Positions 24,632-32,798 of a stretch of DNA of 33,489 nt are shown piece after piece. Under the pieces are notes generated by a model. It saw nothing but the letters and a program-made list of their open reading frames with translations. It was not told the DNA's origin and did not search any database. Each line of letters opens with the position of its first letter. Position 1 is the first letter of the stretch. The translations under genes and the position numbers were made by a program. Source of the DNA: an uncultured Muribaculaceae bacterium (GTDB taxonomy: Bacteria > Bacteroidota > Bacteroidia > Bacteroidales > Muribaculaceae); NCBI GenBank assembly GCA_947176745.1, contig CAMWRV010000030.1, positions 1 to 33,489 of the forward strand, written 5' to 3'.

Positions 24632-25760
24632 CTCTTCGTAATTTTTCAAGTCTATAGGTCTGTCTGTTGCGGGTAATGGCCTGCTGCGCATAGCCGGTAC
24701 CCTCTTCGTTGTAAAGTCTTGTTATGTCGAGATACCTGTCGTCATTGCCTTTTCCGGCAGAAAAGATCTCGTCGCGCATTCTTTTTGCCTTGTCGCCAAG
24801 AGCTGAATGCCCGTCGGGGAGCGAGCCTGTAAGTTCGGCAGGGACTCCGTCGGCAGAACATCTCACCGCCCGGATCTCCGCAACCGGCGGATACCCGATT
24901 CCGGTCCACATTATGTACTGGTCGGCGACAAATCCGGGAGTGACCGAATCAGGATGCTCCAGAGGGTGGCAACCCTCTACTGCAATTGTCGCCGTCGATT
25001 TGTAACGGGGAATGAAATCCTGATCCAACACCCGGCTGTCAGAACCAAGGGTGAAGTCTTTCTTCTTCTGATCATGATAGAAAGTGCGGCTTACCACCTC
25101 GGTGAGCACTTCGGGAGTCACCGCCTTCTCCTCGATATAGGGGGTGAGCAGACAGTTGGCATTGGCCTCGCGAATGAACCCGTAACCCTCATTGCTGCGT
25201 CCTGAATGACTGTAGTTCGTGCGGACAAGCACTCCGTCGGTCCGGTCGGATAGATCGAATCTTACATAAGAGTGGTTGTTGGTCTCGAAGAAAGCTCCAT
25301 TGCCACATGCGTCTATGACTCCGAAATTAGCCTCTACACCCATCGGACGCGGATAAGAATCGAGAAGACGTGCGAAATCATCGACAGTGCGACACGTCTG
25401 GAGTGCCTTGGTCATAAGAATTCCCTCCTTGTCCATCTTCCGGGCAGGCACACGGTCGTCTTTTATATTGTAAGACGCGGTGTTCATCACTGCGAATCCG
25501 GCGTCGTTCATTCCCATCCATGCTTCACGCAGCTCGCGGTCGGCAGCGTTGAAGAGCGCCACATATCCGAACCGGCCGCCTGAGGGTGCAACATATTCCA
25601 CTTTGTTGTCGACAGTGCTCGTGTCGCGGTGCTTCCACAGCAGCGGCCTGCCCGAAGGATTGGCCGAGGCGGCGACAATCGCGGATGTACACGGAAAGGC
25701 CGCGGCGGGCATCATAGCCGCCGCGACCGTCAAAAGGCTTGTTATTGTAGTTTTCTTCAT
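24621..25760 (-). CDS. Secreted Ntn-hydrolase (C45 acyltransferase / linear amide hydrolase type)
   Basis: This 379-residue protein has a signal peptide ending just before C24 (AAAFP-CTS). Removal of the signal plus self-processing would expose this cysteine as the N-terminal nucleophile of an Ntn-hydrolase. CTSAIVAASANPSGRPLLWKHRD, WMGMNDAGFAVMNTASYN and VLVRTNYSHSGRSN fit the C45/isopenicillin-N-acyltransferase and choloylglycine-hydrolase-like group. The likely activity is cleavage of an amide bond in the periplasm, but the substrate is unknown and bile-salt hydrolysis should not be assumed. The ATG at 25760 gives the signal peptide. It lies 43 nt after the DUF1015 gene. Confidence 0.85.
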   Translation of the reverse strand: MKKTTITSLLTVAAAMMPAAAFPCTSAIVAASANPSGRPLLWKHRDTSTVDNKVEYVAPSGGRFGYVALFNAADRELREAWMGMNDAGFAVMNTASYNIKDDRVPARKMDKEGILMTKALQTCRTVDDFARLLDSYPRPMGVEANFGVIDACGNGAFFETNNHSYVRFDLSDRTDGVLVRTNYSHSGRSNEGYGFIREANANCLLTPYIEEKAVTPEVLTEVVSRTFYHDQKKKDFTLGSDSRVLDQDFIPRYKSTATIAVEGCHPLEHPDSVTPGFVADQYIMWTGIGYPPVAEIRAVRCSADGVPAELTGSLPDGHSALGDKAKRMRDEIFSAGKGNDDRYLDITRLYNEEGTGYAQQAITRNRQTYRLEKLRRDGR

Positions 25761-25803
25761 ATCAACATTTGTCCACACACGGGTGCGGGCCGTTCAGACC
25801 GGT

Positions 25804-27048
25804 TCAGTCAAGCTTGTGTATCACAAGCCCCGAACGCAGCTTAGGCTCGAACCACGTAGTCTTCGGAGGCATGATATTGCCCGTATCGGCGATATCAATG
25901 AGTTGGTCCATAGTTACAGGATAGAGAGCGAGAGCCATAGCCATCTCGCCGCTGTCAACCCTGCGCTTCAGTTCCTCAAGGCCACGGATTCCGCCGACGA
26001 AGTCTATACGCTTGTCGGAGCGGAGGTCGGTTATGCCGAGAATGTCGCGGAGGATAAGATCGGATGACACCGTTACGTCAAGGACGCCGATAGGGTCAGA
26101 GTCATCGTATGTGCCTGGTTTTGCCGTGAGCGAATACCAGCGTCCTCCCATATAGAGAGAGAAGTTATGCAGAGCCGCGGGATGGTATATCTCCTCTCCC
26201 ATTTCAGCGACATCGAAATTCTCCGCCACACGGGCAAGGAATTCATCGGGGGTGAGCCCGTTGAGGTCGCGCACCACACGGTTGTAGTCGATGATCTTGA
26301 GATGTGATGCCGGGAATGCCACGGCCATGAAGTAGTTGTATTCCTCGTCGCCACGGTGGTCGGGATTGTTCTGAGCCTTCTCGTTGCCGACCAGAGCGGC
26401 GGCGGCAGAACGGTGATGCCCGTCGGCAATGTAGAGAGAGGGAATCTTGTCGAACTCGGCGGTTATCTCGGCAATAGTTTCCGGCTTGTCGATCACCCAG
26501 AGAGTGTGACCGAAACCGTCGGGAGCGACGAAGTCATATTCCGGTTCTGCGGCAGTCACCTCGCGGATGATCTGCTCAAGACGTTCATTGTCGGGGAACG
26601 CGAAGAAGACAGGCTCGATGTTGGCGTTGTTGCAGCGCACATGCTTCATGCGGTCTTCCTCCTTGTCGCGGCGGGTAAGCTCATGCTTCTTGATGCGCCC
26701 CTCCATGTAATCGGGCACCCATGCGGCTACTACAAAGCCATACTGAGTGCGTCCGTCCATTGTCTGGGCATAAATATAATAATTCTCGGCTGAATCCTGA
26801 ACGAGCCATCCCTTTTCCTGGAACATACGGAAGTTTTCGACCGCCTTGTCGTATACGGCGGGATCATGCTCATCGAATCCGGGAGCGAAATCAATCTCCG
26901 GCTTGATGATGTGATAAAGGCTCTTCTCATTGCCTTCGGCTTCCTTGCGGGCCTCTTCCGAGTTGAGCACGTCGTAGGGTCGTGATGCCACTTCCTCTAC
27001 GAGCTCGCGGGGAGGACGGACACCTCTGAACGGTTTTACTTTTGCCAT
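25804..27048 (-). CDS. DUF1015 family protein
   Basis: This 414-residue cytoplasmic protein matches the DUF1015 (SerC-associated) family: MAKVKPFRGVRPP at the start, ASRPYDVLNSEEAR, YIYAQTMDGRTQYGFV, a YIADGHHRSAAA motif at mid-length and IMPPKTTWFEPKLRSGLVIHKL at the end. The HH-containing motif suggests a metal or phosphate site, but no activity is established in my knowledge. In other Bacteroidales it often sits with serC and serA; neither is present here. Full promoter at 27133-27163. Confidence 0.88.
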   Translation of the reverse strand: MAKVKPFRGVRPPRELVEEVASRPYDVLNSEEARKEAEGNEKSLYHIIKPEIDFAPGFDEHDPAVYDKAVENFRMFQEKGWLVQDSAENYYIYAQTMDGRTQYGFVVAAWVPDYMEGRIKKHELTRRDKEEDRMKHVRCNNANIEPVFFAFPDNERLEQIIREVTAAEPEYDFVAPDGFGHTLWVIDKPETIAEITAEFDKIPSLYIADGHHRSAAAALVGNEKAQNNPDHRGDEEYNYFMAVAFPASHLKIIDYNRVVRDLNGLTPDEFLARVAENFDVAEMGEEIYHPAALHNFSLYMGGRWYSLTAKPGTYDDSDPIGVLDVTVSSDLILRDILGITDLRSDKRIDFVGGIRGLEELKRRVDSGEMAMALALYPVTMDQLIDIADTGNIMPPKTTWFEPKLRSGLVIHKLD

Positions 27049-27335
27049 GGTTGTCTTAATTTAAGGTTGTTGTATCTGTTTGTATTCTTCTGTATTATGT
27101 TTCGTATCCGGCTGGTTCCCGGATATCATCAGCAAATATAGCACTTGGGCGCGAGATTTGCAAATCGTTGATGCAAAAAACTACCGCAATGCACCGCACC
27201 TCTATCCGAATCTATCCGGACAGTCTTCCGATTCAGACTCTGAAACATGTTCCTGCCTCAAAATAATGAACATTCGCAGGCCGAGTCCGTTTATAGAAAT
27301 AAAACACCGAGTTTACAACCAAATAATTCGAGACT
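27049..27335. promoter_or_regulatory. Divergent intergenic region, DUF1015 promoter
   Basis: On the minus strand TTG (27163-27161), 20 nt, then TATATTTG (27140-27133) form a full promoter for the DUF1015 gene, with a leader of about 78 nt. A palindrome GATTTGCAAATC (27155-27166) overlaps the -33 element and may be an operator. No clear promoter for the rubredoxin gene is seen on the + strand. Confidence 0.65.
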
Positions 27336-27503
27336 ATGAAAAAATACATCTGCACTGTGTGCGACTGGGTCTACGACCCTGAAACAGGCGATCCCGAAGG
27401 GGGAATTGCCCCCGGCACTCCTTTCGAAGATATACCGGCTTCCTGGACATGTCCGGTCTGCGGAGTGGGCAAGGAAGATTTCGAGCCTCTTCCCGAGGAA
27501 TGA
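27336..27503 (+). CDS. Rubredoxin
   Basis: This 55-residue electron-transfer protein binds one iron through four cysteines: C6 and C9 in [13 protein letters not shown]39 and C42 in [10 protein letters not shown]. The intervening [17 protein letters not shown] and the C-terminal KEDFEPL are canonical. Rubredoxins in anaerobes commonly donate electrons to rubrerythrin or superoxide/peroxide reductases; no such partner lies here. It is a single-gene unit, divergent from the DUF1015 gene, ending at a terminator at 27530-27573. Confidence 0.95.
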   Translation: MKKYICTVCDWVYDPETGDPEGGIAPGTPFEDIPASWTCPVCGVGKEDFEPLPEE

Positions 27504-27529
27504 CCACACAATCACGAATATCACGAACG

Positions 27530-27573
27530 AATATCGCGCATCGGGCTTTTACACCTGATGCGCGATATTTTTA
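27530..27573 (+). terminator. Rubredoxin terminator
   Basis: AATATCGCGCATC (27530-27542) pairs perfectly with GATGCGCGATATT starting at 27557, followed by a T5 tract. On the minus strand no T tract follows, so it mainly serves rubredoxin. Confidence 0.88.
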
Positions 27574-27605
27574 TAGGGTTCTATCCGGTTGCGATGCACT
27601 CATCG

Positions 27606-28544
27606 TCAGTTTTGCTTTCGCATGAGGCGTCCCGAGGGACACTTGTCGGAATACACAAGGCCACCAATTATGAGCACGCAGCCCACGTAGCCAAGCAGGT
27701 AGATGTTTTCGCCGAGTATGAAGTATGCGGCGATCATTGTCACGAGCGGCTGAAGATAGAGATAATTGTTTGTCGAGACAGGGCCGAGAATCCTCATCAC
27801 TTCATTCCAGATGAGGTATGCGGCGAGAGAACATATCAGAACGAGGAAGAGGAAATTCATTATGTACTGCGGCTCTGCGAAATTCCAGAGAAGATGCAGG
27901 TGGGAAGGAGACGGATTGACAAACATCAGGGGCACTGCGGTTATCACGCCGTAGAAGAAAAGCTTGCGGGTCACGAAAAAGCCGTTATATAGCGGCAGGA
28001 CGCGCTTTATGGCCATAGTGTAGATAGCCCAGGAGAATGATGCCGAGATTGCGAGCAGGTCGCCCGTAGGGCGGAACTCAATGCTTTCGCCGTGGCTGAA
28101 TATGATGCATCCGGCTCCGATGAAGGATACGACCGAGCCGATCATCACGCCGGGCTGTATGCGCTGGCGGTACATCACTGCCACAAGAATAGTCGTGAAA
28201 ATCGGAGATATCGATGCGAGAAGAGAGACGTTACCGGCGGTAGTAAGCCGGAGGGCATAGTTCTCGGTGATGAAATAAAGTGAACCGGCGCACACTCCGC
28301 ACAAAAGAAACGTCAGTTCGTCGCGCCAGGACTTCGAGCGGATGTTTCTGAAAGTGAAAAGCAGAAGCACCAGATAGGCTGCAAGGAAACGGTAGACATA
28401 CATTTCGACCGGAGTGAAACCGCCGCTTTCCATCAGAACCTTTGTGCTGAGAAACGATGATCCCCATGCCGATGCAGTCAGGAGTGCCCCTACATGGGCT
28501 ATCAGTACAAGATATTTGTTTTTAAAGGAATTTCCTGATTTCAT
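27606..28544 (-). CDS. EamA/DMT-family transporter
   Basis: This 312-residue inner-membrane protein has about ten hydrophobic helices in two repeated EamA halves (SAWGSSFLSTKVLMESGGFTPVEMY in the first, LLAISASFSWAIYTMAIKRV in the second), as in drug/metabolite exporters. The substrate is unknown. The ATG at 28544 gives MKSGNSFKNKYL before the first helix. Longer in-frame extensions run through the -7 box TAATTTTG (28596-28589) and are excluded. It lies downstream of the AraC gene but behind that gene's terminator, so it has its own promoter. Confidence 0.88.
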   Translation of the reverse strand: MKSGNSFKNKYLVLIAHVGALLTASAWGSSFLSTKVLMESGGFTPVEMYVYRFLAAYLVLLLFTFRNIRSKSWRDELTFLLCGVCAGSLYFITENYALRLTTAGNVSLLASISPIFTTILVAVMYRQRIQPGVMIGSVVSFIGAGCIIFSHGESIEFRPTGDLLAISASFSWAIYTMAIKRVLPLYNGFFVTRKLFFYGVITAVPLMFVNPSPSHLHLLWNFAEPQYIMNFLFLVLICSLAAYLIWNEVMRILGPVSTNNYLYLQPLVTMIAAYFILGENIYLLGYVGCVLIIGGLVYSDKCPSGRLMRKQN

Positions 28545-28588
28545 GGTGTCAGACTTTGGCTGCCGGAGCAGTTTTGGAATTATGATTG

Positions 28589-28596
28589 CAAAATTA
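28589..28596 (-). promoter_or_regulatory. -7 box of the EamA transporter
   Basis: TAATTTTG on the minus strand, about 45 nt before the ATG. No clear TTG lies 20 nt upstream. Confidence 0.5.
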
Positions 28597-28622
28597 AAAA
28601 AATTTATGTAATCTCGGATAAT

Positions 28623-28654
28623 AAAATAAAAAAATCGTCCGGTACGGACGATTT
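28623..28654 (-). terminator. Terminator downstream of the AraC gene
   Basis: AAATCGTCCG (28632-28641) and CGGACGATTT (28645-28654) form a 10-bp stem with a 3-nt loop. On the minus strand the stem runs into TTTTTTATTTTAT, giving a good U tract about 80 nt after the AraC stop. Confidence 0.85.
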
Positions 28655-28732
28655 GAATCAGATCTATTCTCCACACGGCAGAGAACTTGATGAAATCTTT
28701 GAACAAGGGTCTGAAGAGGGGCGTATGCCGGC

Positions 28733-29602
28733 TCAGGAGTTTCGGAATTCCTTTGGCGACAGACCGGTGATTTTCTTGAAATATTTTCCGAAAAAAGACT
28801 GCGACGGAAAATTGAGTTCGTCGGCGATCTGCTGTATGTTCAGGTTCGAGGATTTGAGCAGAACCTTTGCCTCAAGTATCACATAACGCTCGATCCACTC
28901 CACGGCTGTGAATCCGGTCTGCTTCTTGATGGTGCGCGACAGATGCTTCGGGGTGACTTCAAGTTTAGAGGCGTAGAAATCAAGGAAACGCTCCTTGCGG
29001 AAGTTCTGCTGGACGAGTGATAGAAACTGGTCGGACATTCTGCCCTGACGCGACACTATCTCATCCTTGAAGGGTTCATAGCATTTGTAGCATGAACGGT
29101 GCATGAAGAGGAGCATGTTGTAAAGCAGAGCCTGCGAGCCATATGGATTCGAGGTGTCTGACATTATGCTGCGCGTCGATCTGATGAACTCCTCGAAATC
29201 CGGCACGATGTCGGCTGGGATATCCACCACCGGATGGCGCGAGGATATGGCAGCGAACGGAGAGCTGTTAAGAAAAAGAAACAGGCTCTCGCTGAACCGT
29301 TTTGACATCACTATCACCGTAGCGTTGAAATCGGGGCTGAAATAGGTGGGCTGCATGATCTGCGTGCTTTTCACCGAGACGAGGACAGGGGCTGTAATCT
29401 CGTGAGTGACGAGGTTGATGTCGGCGCGTCCTGAGCCGTTGAAGACGATGATCCATGTTGTAGCGGCAAATTTCACCGGCTCGCTCAGCGAACTGAGCAT
29501 GACAGGACTGACGTTCTCGAGCATCCAGAAATCCTGCTCAAGAATTGAAGATAGATCTTCGGGCAAATTTAGGTTATAGTGTAATCCTGTATTCAAGGGC
29601 AA
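28733..29602 (-). CDS. AraC-family transcriptional regulator
   Basis: This 289-residue protein has an N-terminal cupin-like sensing domain (about 20-170) and a C-terminal AraC DNA-binding domain (about 190-289) with both helix-turn-helices: DFYASKLEVTPKHLSRTIKKQ and LNIQQIADELNFPSQSFFGKYF, ending KKITGLSPKEFRNS. The frame opens at a TTG (29602); the first ATG is at 29524. The residues between (LEQDFWMLENVS) look like the conserved start of this family, so I keep the TTG, with some doubt. It may control the adjacent EamA transporter or the Omp28-like gene. Confidence 0.82.
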   Translation of the reverse strand: MPLNTGLHYNLNLPEDLSSILEQDFWMLENVSPVMLSSLSEPVKFAATTWIIVFNGSGRADINLVTHEITAPVLVSVKSTQIMQPTYFSPDFNATVIVMSKRFSESLFLFLNSSPFAAISSRHPVVDIPADIVPDFEEFIRSTRSIMSDTSNPYGSQALLYNMLLFMHRSCYKCYEPFKDEIVSRQGRMSDQFLSLVQQNFRKERFLDFYASKLEVTPKHLSRTIKKQTGFTAVEWIERYVILEAKVLLKSSNLNIQQIADELNFPSQSFFGKYFKKITGLSPKEFRNS

Positions 29603-29790
29603 TAATGTGATAAGATCCTATATCATGTCATGCGGGGATAAGCTTCAATTGAGAGCGGATCAATCCCCCATCAGTAATAACTGAACTGGATAAAAAATTA
29701 TTGTCCTGCCGCAAAAGAGAACGGGGCGGAATCCGAAGATCCCGCCCCGCATTATCAGTGAGTGCATTCCGGAGAATGCCGATAAAAGTA
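29603..29790. other. Intergenic region upstream of the AraC gene
   Basis: It contains the terminator of the Omp28-like gene (29712-29750). No clear TAnnTTTG box for the AraC gene is visible on the minus strand, and no small gene is seen. Confidence 0.5.
29712..29750 (-). terminator. Terminator of the Omp28-like gene
   Basis: CGGGGCGGAATC (29722-29733) pairs with GATCCCGCCCCG (29738-29749) with one mismatch. On the minus strand a T-rich TTCTCTTTT follows, about 40 nt after the stop codon. Confidence 0.85.
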
Positions 29791-31719
29791 TTATTTAACG
29801 ACTACTTTGCCGCTCACACCGTCAGCTTTGACAATGTAGACGCCGGCTGCCAGTCCGGTTTCGGCGACACGACGGCCATCAAGCGTAAAGACTGCCACGT
29901 TGTGCGCGCCCGATACGATCACCTCGCCGAATCCGCCCTTGATAACGATGGCGTTGTCGGAGGCCACACCCTCGACGCCGGCACCATTGTCTTTGTAGAC
30001 AACTTTTTCCTGCGCGTTCATGATCTCGCCGCTCTCCATGTTGACCAGCATGGCAACAACGCGGAACCAGCTGTTGGTCACATTGGCCACCGACATATTG
30101 AGGTTGTAAGTATATTTCTCACCGGCATTCATCTGAGTAGGGAGAGAATTCTCGATTCCGGGATAACCGACAAGAAGGCGGGCCACATCATCGAAATATG
30201 TCGTAAACGAAGATCCCTCGTTTTCAAAGCCACCCATCGGACCTTGTCCTCCGCCGGCATAATAATTGGACTGCGAATATGGGCCTACGTTGTCTTCGAC
30301 AATCACGAACGCCAGACGATGGGGCACCTGCACCTCGCAGCATACTTCAGTCTCACAAGTGACTTCAACCTCTTTCTGGTCTTCAGAACATGTAGCTTCG
30401 AATGAGAGTTCGGCATAAGCGGGGTCTTTGGTGAACATATTGTTCAGTTCAACATATGTCTGAGAGGTCACACTGGTAGGATACACGCCTATGGCACGGT
30501 TAGCCAGGGCGTAAGGGAATCCAGGCACATATTCATTGACGAATTGATTGTAGGATGCCACCGCCATTCTGTCGCCGTTATGCACTGCGATGCGTATCCA
30601 GTCGGGATACGACTCTGCAAGAGTCTCCATCATCACTATGCCGGAAGGACACCAGCCGCACCAAGTGCCGGTAGCCTCCTCCATGACCGGACGGCGGGTA
30701 TACCCCTGAGGATATGAACCATAAATCGAAGTAACGGAAGCGGGATTGCCAAGCGCCACACCGTTGACTGCCGTAAGAGTTGTGGTGAGATAATACACAC
30801 CGGTGCTCTCGTTGGGGACATCAGAGACTGTCAGCGTGCGGTATTCTCCCGGCACCACCGGCTGGCTGATTTCGACAGTGCTCTCATATGACTTGCCATT
30901 AGAAATCTCGGTGCGGATAGTTGCGGAAGTGAGGTCATTCGCGCCGTTGTTCTTGACACGGACTTCATACGACATGTTGGCACCCGACATATATGAAGGT
31001 ACGCTGACTCCTGTCATCGCAGCGAGATTCTCAGGAAGATTGTCTCCGGAAACATTCATCGACACACAAAGAGAACCGGGAGTCTGATCTGAGTAATTCA
31101 CATAGTTTGGAGCATCAGTAACCTTCTCGGTATATGCCACAAGAGTATTATTTGAAGTCGAGGGAGTCTTGACGTTGTCTGTGGGAAGGAAGTAGCTCGG
31201 ACGAGCTGAAGTATAGGCGAAATAGTAGCCGAAATAAAGCGGCTTGTCGCCAGTAATCTCGACAGGATTGTCAAGTTCGATAGAAGTGACAGAGAAGGGA
31301 GTGGTGCTGATCGTGCCCTGAGTCTTTTCTGTAGGCACGGCATTAAGCTCATCGGTAACAAATGCATACACCGTGTTTACGGGGAAACTGCCATTGTTAG
31401 GTCCTGAACCAGCCATTACATTGACCGATGTGATGGTGCAGCCAATGTAAGGCTGCTGATCGGCAACTGACATTTCAGCGGCCAGATAGACCGTAGCACG
31501 CGAAGGCATATTGTTGAGAGTGTAGGCAGCCTCTGGCTCAAGTGCCTTGGAGAAGACTACGTAAGGGTTCTCTCCGGCGGCATATGCTCTTACATTTTCC
31601 GCCGCGGCCGTATTGGGAGGAGTCAGCGGCGAGGCACTGAAAGTCACGGTCTGCGGTGCGGCCATTGCAAATCCGGATGCAAGAGCTGCGGCAGACATAA
31701 GAAGTAACTGTTTCTTCAT
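29791..31719 (-). CDS. Secreted Omp28-like protein with thioredoxin-type CxxC and sorting tail
   Basis: This 642-residue protein has a signal peptide ending near residue 20 (FAMAA). Residues 25-330 form beta-rich regions, including a CARDB-like segment (YEVRVKNNGANDL). Residues 340-560 resemble the Omp28 family, with MEEATGTWCGWCPSG (C354, C357) as a thioredoxin-like active-site motif. The last 40 residues (VFTLDGRRVAETGLAAGVYIVK) resemble a Por-secretion (T9SS type A) C-terminal domain. It is probably exported to the surface or outside, possibly with a redox role. Its first 64 codons and upstream region are duplicated at 31961-32392. Confidence 0.85.
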   Translation of the reverse strand: MKKQLLLMSAAALASGFAMAAPQTVTFSASPLTPPNTAAAENVRAYAAGENPYVVFSKALEPEAAYTLNNMPSRATVYLAAEMSVADQQPYIGCTITSVNVMAGSGPNNGSFPVNTVYAFVTDELNAVPTEKTQGTISTTPFSVTSIELDNPVEITGDKPLYFGYYFAYTSARPSYFLPTDNVKTPSTSNNTLVAYTEKVTDAPNYVNYSDQTPGSLCVSMNVSGDNLPENLAAMTGVSVPSYMSGANMSYEVRVKNNGANDLTSATIRTEISNGKSYESTVEISQPVVPGEYRTLTVSDVPNESTGVYYLTTTLTAVNGVALGNPASVTSIYGSYPQGYTRRPVMEEATGTWCGWCPSGIVMMETLAESYPDWIRIAVHNGDRMAVASYNQFVNEYVPGFPYALANRAIGVYPTSVTSQTYVELNNMFTKDPAYAELSFEATCSEDQKEVEVTCETEVCCEVQVPHRLAFVIVEDNVGPYSQSNYYAGGGQGPMGGFENEGSSFTTYFDDVARLLVGYPGIENSLPTQMNAGEKYTYNLNMSVANVTNSWFRVVAMLVNMESGEIMNAQEKVVYKDNGAGVEGVASDNAIVIKGGFGEVIVSGAHNVAVFTLDGRRVAETGLAAGVYIVKADGVSGKVVVK

Positions 31720-31960
31720 ATGATTGATTTTTTAGAAATGATATACTTATTGTATTGTCAAGGCACAAATTGTACACCTTGACACATCTTCCTATTGCAA
31801 ATTAAAACATTTCGCAGGAGTTTTGCAAGTTTTTGGATATTTTTTATTAATTTTTTATCAAGCCTCCCGTTCATTGAGGAAACACAAAGCAAGTCGGCGA
31901 GACGTAGACCCCGGCCGCGGACTCAGAAGTTCTTTGATCAGAGAAGCCTCCACCCACTCG
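31529..31960. repeat. 432-bp tandem duplication, copy 1
   Basis: This copy covers codons 1-64 of the Omp28-like gene, its leader and promoter, and the last 33 codons plus stop of the Nudix gene. It appears identical to 31961-32392 over its full length. The breakpoint shows GCC microhomology (31529-31531, 31961-31963, 32393-32395). Confidence 0.97.
31798..31828 (-). promoter_or_regulatory. Promoter of the Omp28-like gene (proximal copy)
   Basis: TTG (31828-31826), 20 nt, then TTAATTTG (31805-31798), one mismatch from TAnnTTTG. Downstream, an inverted repeat TGTCAAGG/CCTTGACA (31756-31784) lies in the leader and could be an operator or RNA stem. Confidence 0.55.
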
Positions 31961-32151
31961 GCCTCTGGCTCAAGTGCCTTGGAGAAGACTACGTAAGGGT
32001 TCTCTCCGGCGGCATATGCTCTTACATTTTCCGCCGCGGCCGTATTGGGAGGAGTCAGCGGCGAGGCACTGAAAGTCACGGTCTGCGGTGCGGCCATTGC
32101 AAATCCGGATGCAAGAGCTGCGGCAGACATAAGAAGTAACTGTTTCTTCAT
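31858..32151 (-). pseudogene. Chimeric ORF: Omp28-like signal and N-terminus fused to Nudix C-terminus
   Basis: This 97-codon frame was created by the tandem duplication. Residues 1-64 equal the start of the Omp28-like protein, including its whole signal peptide. Residues 65-97 (EWVEASLIKELL onward) equal the last 33 residues of the Nudix protein and use its stop. The fusion stays in frame by chance of the breakpoint. It keeps a full copy of the promoter (32230-32260) and start, so it may be expressed and exported. It lacks both the CxxC domain and the Nudix box, so I treat it as a by-product with no assigned function. Confidence 0.85.
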
Positions 32152-32392
32152 ATGATTGATTTTTTAGAAATGATATACTTATTGTATTGTCAAGGCACAA
32201 ATTGTACACCTTGACACATCTTCCTATTGCAAATTAAAACATTTCGCAGGAGTTTTGCAAGTTTTTGGATATTTTTTATTAATTTTTTATCAAGCCTCCC
32301 GTTCATTGAGGAAACACAAAGCAAGTCGGCGAGACGTAGACCCCGGCCGCGGACTCAGAAGTTCTTTGATCAGAGAAGCCTCCACCCACTCG
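31961..32392. repeat. 432-bp tandem duplication, copy 2
   Basis: This is the second identical copy. Sequence beyond 32395 continues the intact Nudix gene, while sequence left of 31529 continues the Omp28-like gene. The ancestral order was therefore a single intergenic region, and the event was a head-to-tail duplication. Confidence 0.97.
32230..32260 (-). promoter_or_regulatory. Duplicated promoter (distal copy)
   Basis: Identical to 31798-31828. It would drive the chimeric ORF and could read on into the Omp28-like gene, giving that gene two promoters. The leader inverted repeat is also duplicated (32188-32216). Confidence 0.55.
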
Positions 32393-32793
32393 GCCGAATC
32401 CACTTCTGATGACAGTTCGAGCTTACTACATGCTGCATGGGCGAAAAAACCGATCATCATCATTTCCTTTTTCGCAAACCAGTCAGTAAAGATCAGGCGC
32501 ACCCTGTCAACTTCAAGTCCGGTCTCCTCCTTTATCTCCCTTACCACGCATGATTCCGCATCCTCTCCCGGTTTTACATAACCGGAGACAAGATTGTGGA
32601 ATTCAGTCGATATATAATTCTGTCGGAGCAGCAGAACCTCGCCGCTGTCATTGTAGACAAGAGCGATGACCGCTACCGGAAACACCGCGAACCATGGACG
32701 CCCGCAACTCTCACACCACGCGACACCCTTCTCGTCGCCGAGGTCTCGTCGCTCCAGCCTCGCCCCACAGTCGGGGCAAAATGAAAATTCCAT
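32290..32793 (-). CDS. Zinc-ribbon Nudix hydrolase (NADH-pyrophosphatase-like)
   Basis: This 167-residue protein has an N-terminal zinc ribbon with C6, C9, C27 and C30 (CPDCG, CESCG) and a Nudix domain. The box is complete: G71, E77, R85-E86, E89-E90 and G92 in GYVKPGEDAE...REIKEETGLE. This layout is like the C-terminal part of NudC, which cleaves NAD(H) and can remove NAD caps from RNA. The NudC SQPWPFPxS signature is not seen, so the substrate is uncertain. The ATG at 32793 is 5 nt after the FKBP stop, so the two form an operon. Its last 33 codons are repeated in the duplication; the gene itself is intact. Confidence 0.88.
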   Translation of the reverse strand: MEFSFCPDCGARLERRDLGDEKGVAWCESCGRPWFAVFPVAVIALVYNDSGEVLLLRQNYISTEFHNLVSGYVKPGEDAESCVVREIKEETGLEVDRVRLIFTDWFAKKEMMMIGFFAHAACSKLELSSEVDSAEWVEASLIKELLSPRPGSTSRRLALCFLNEREA

Positions 32794-32798
32794 CTGAC

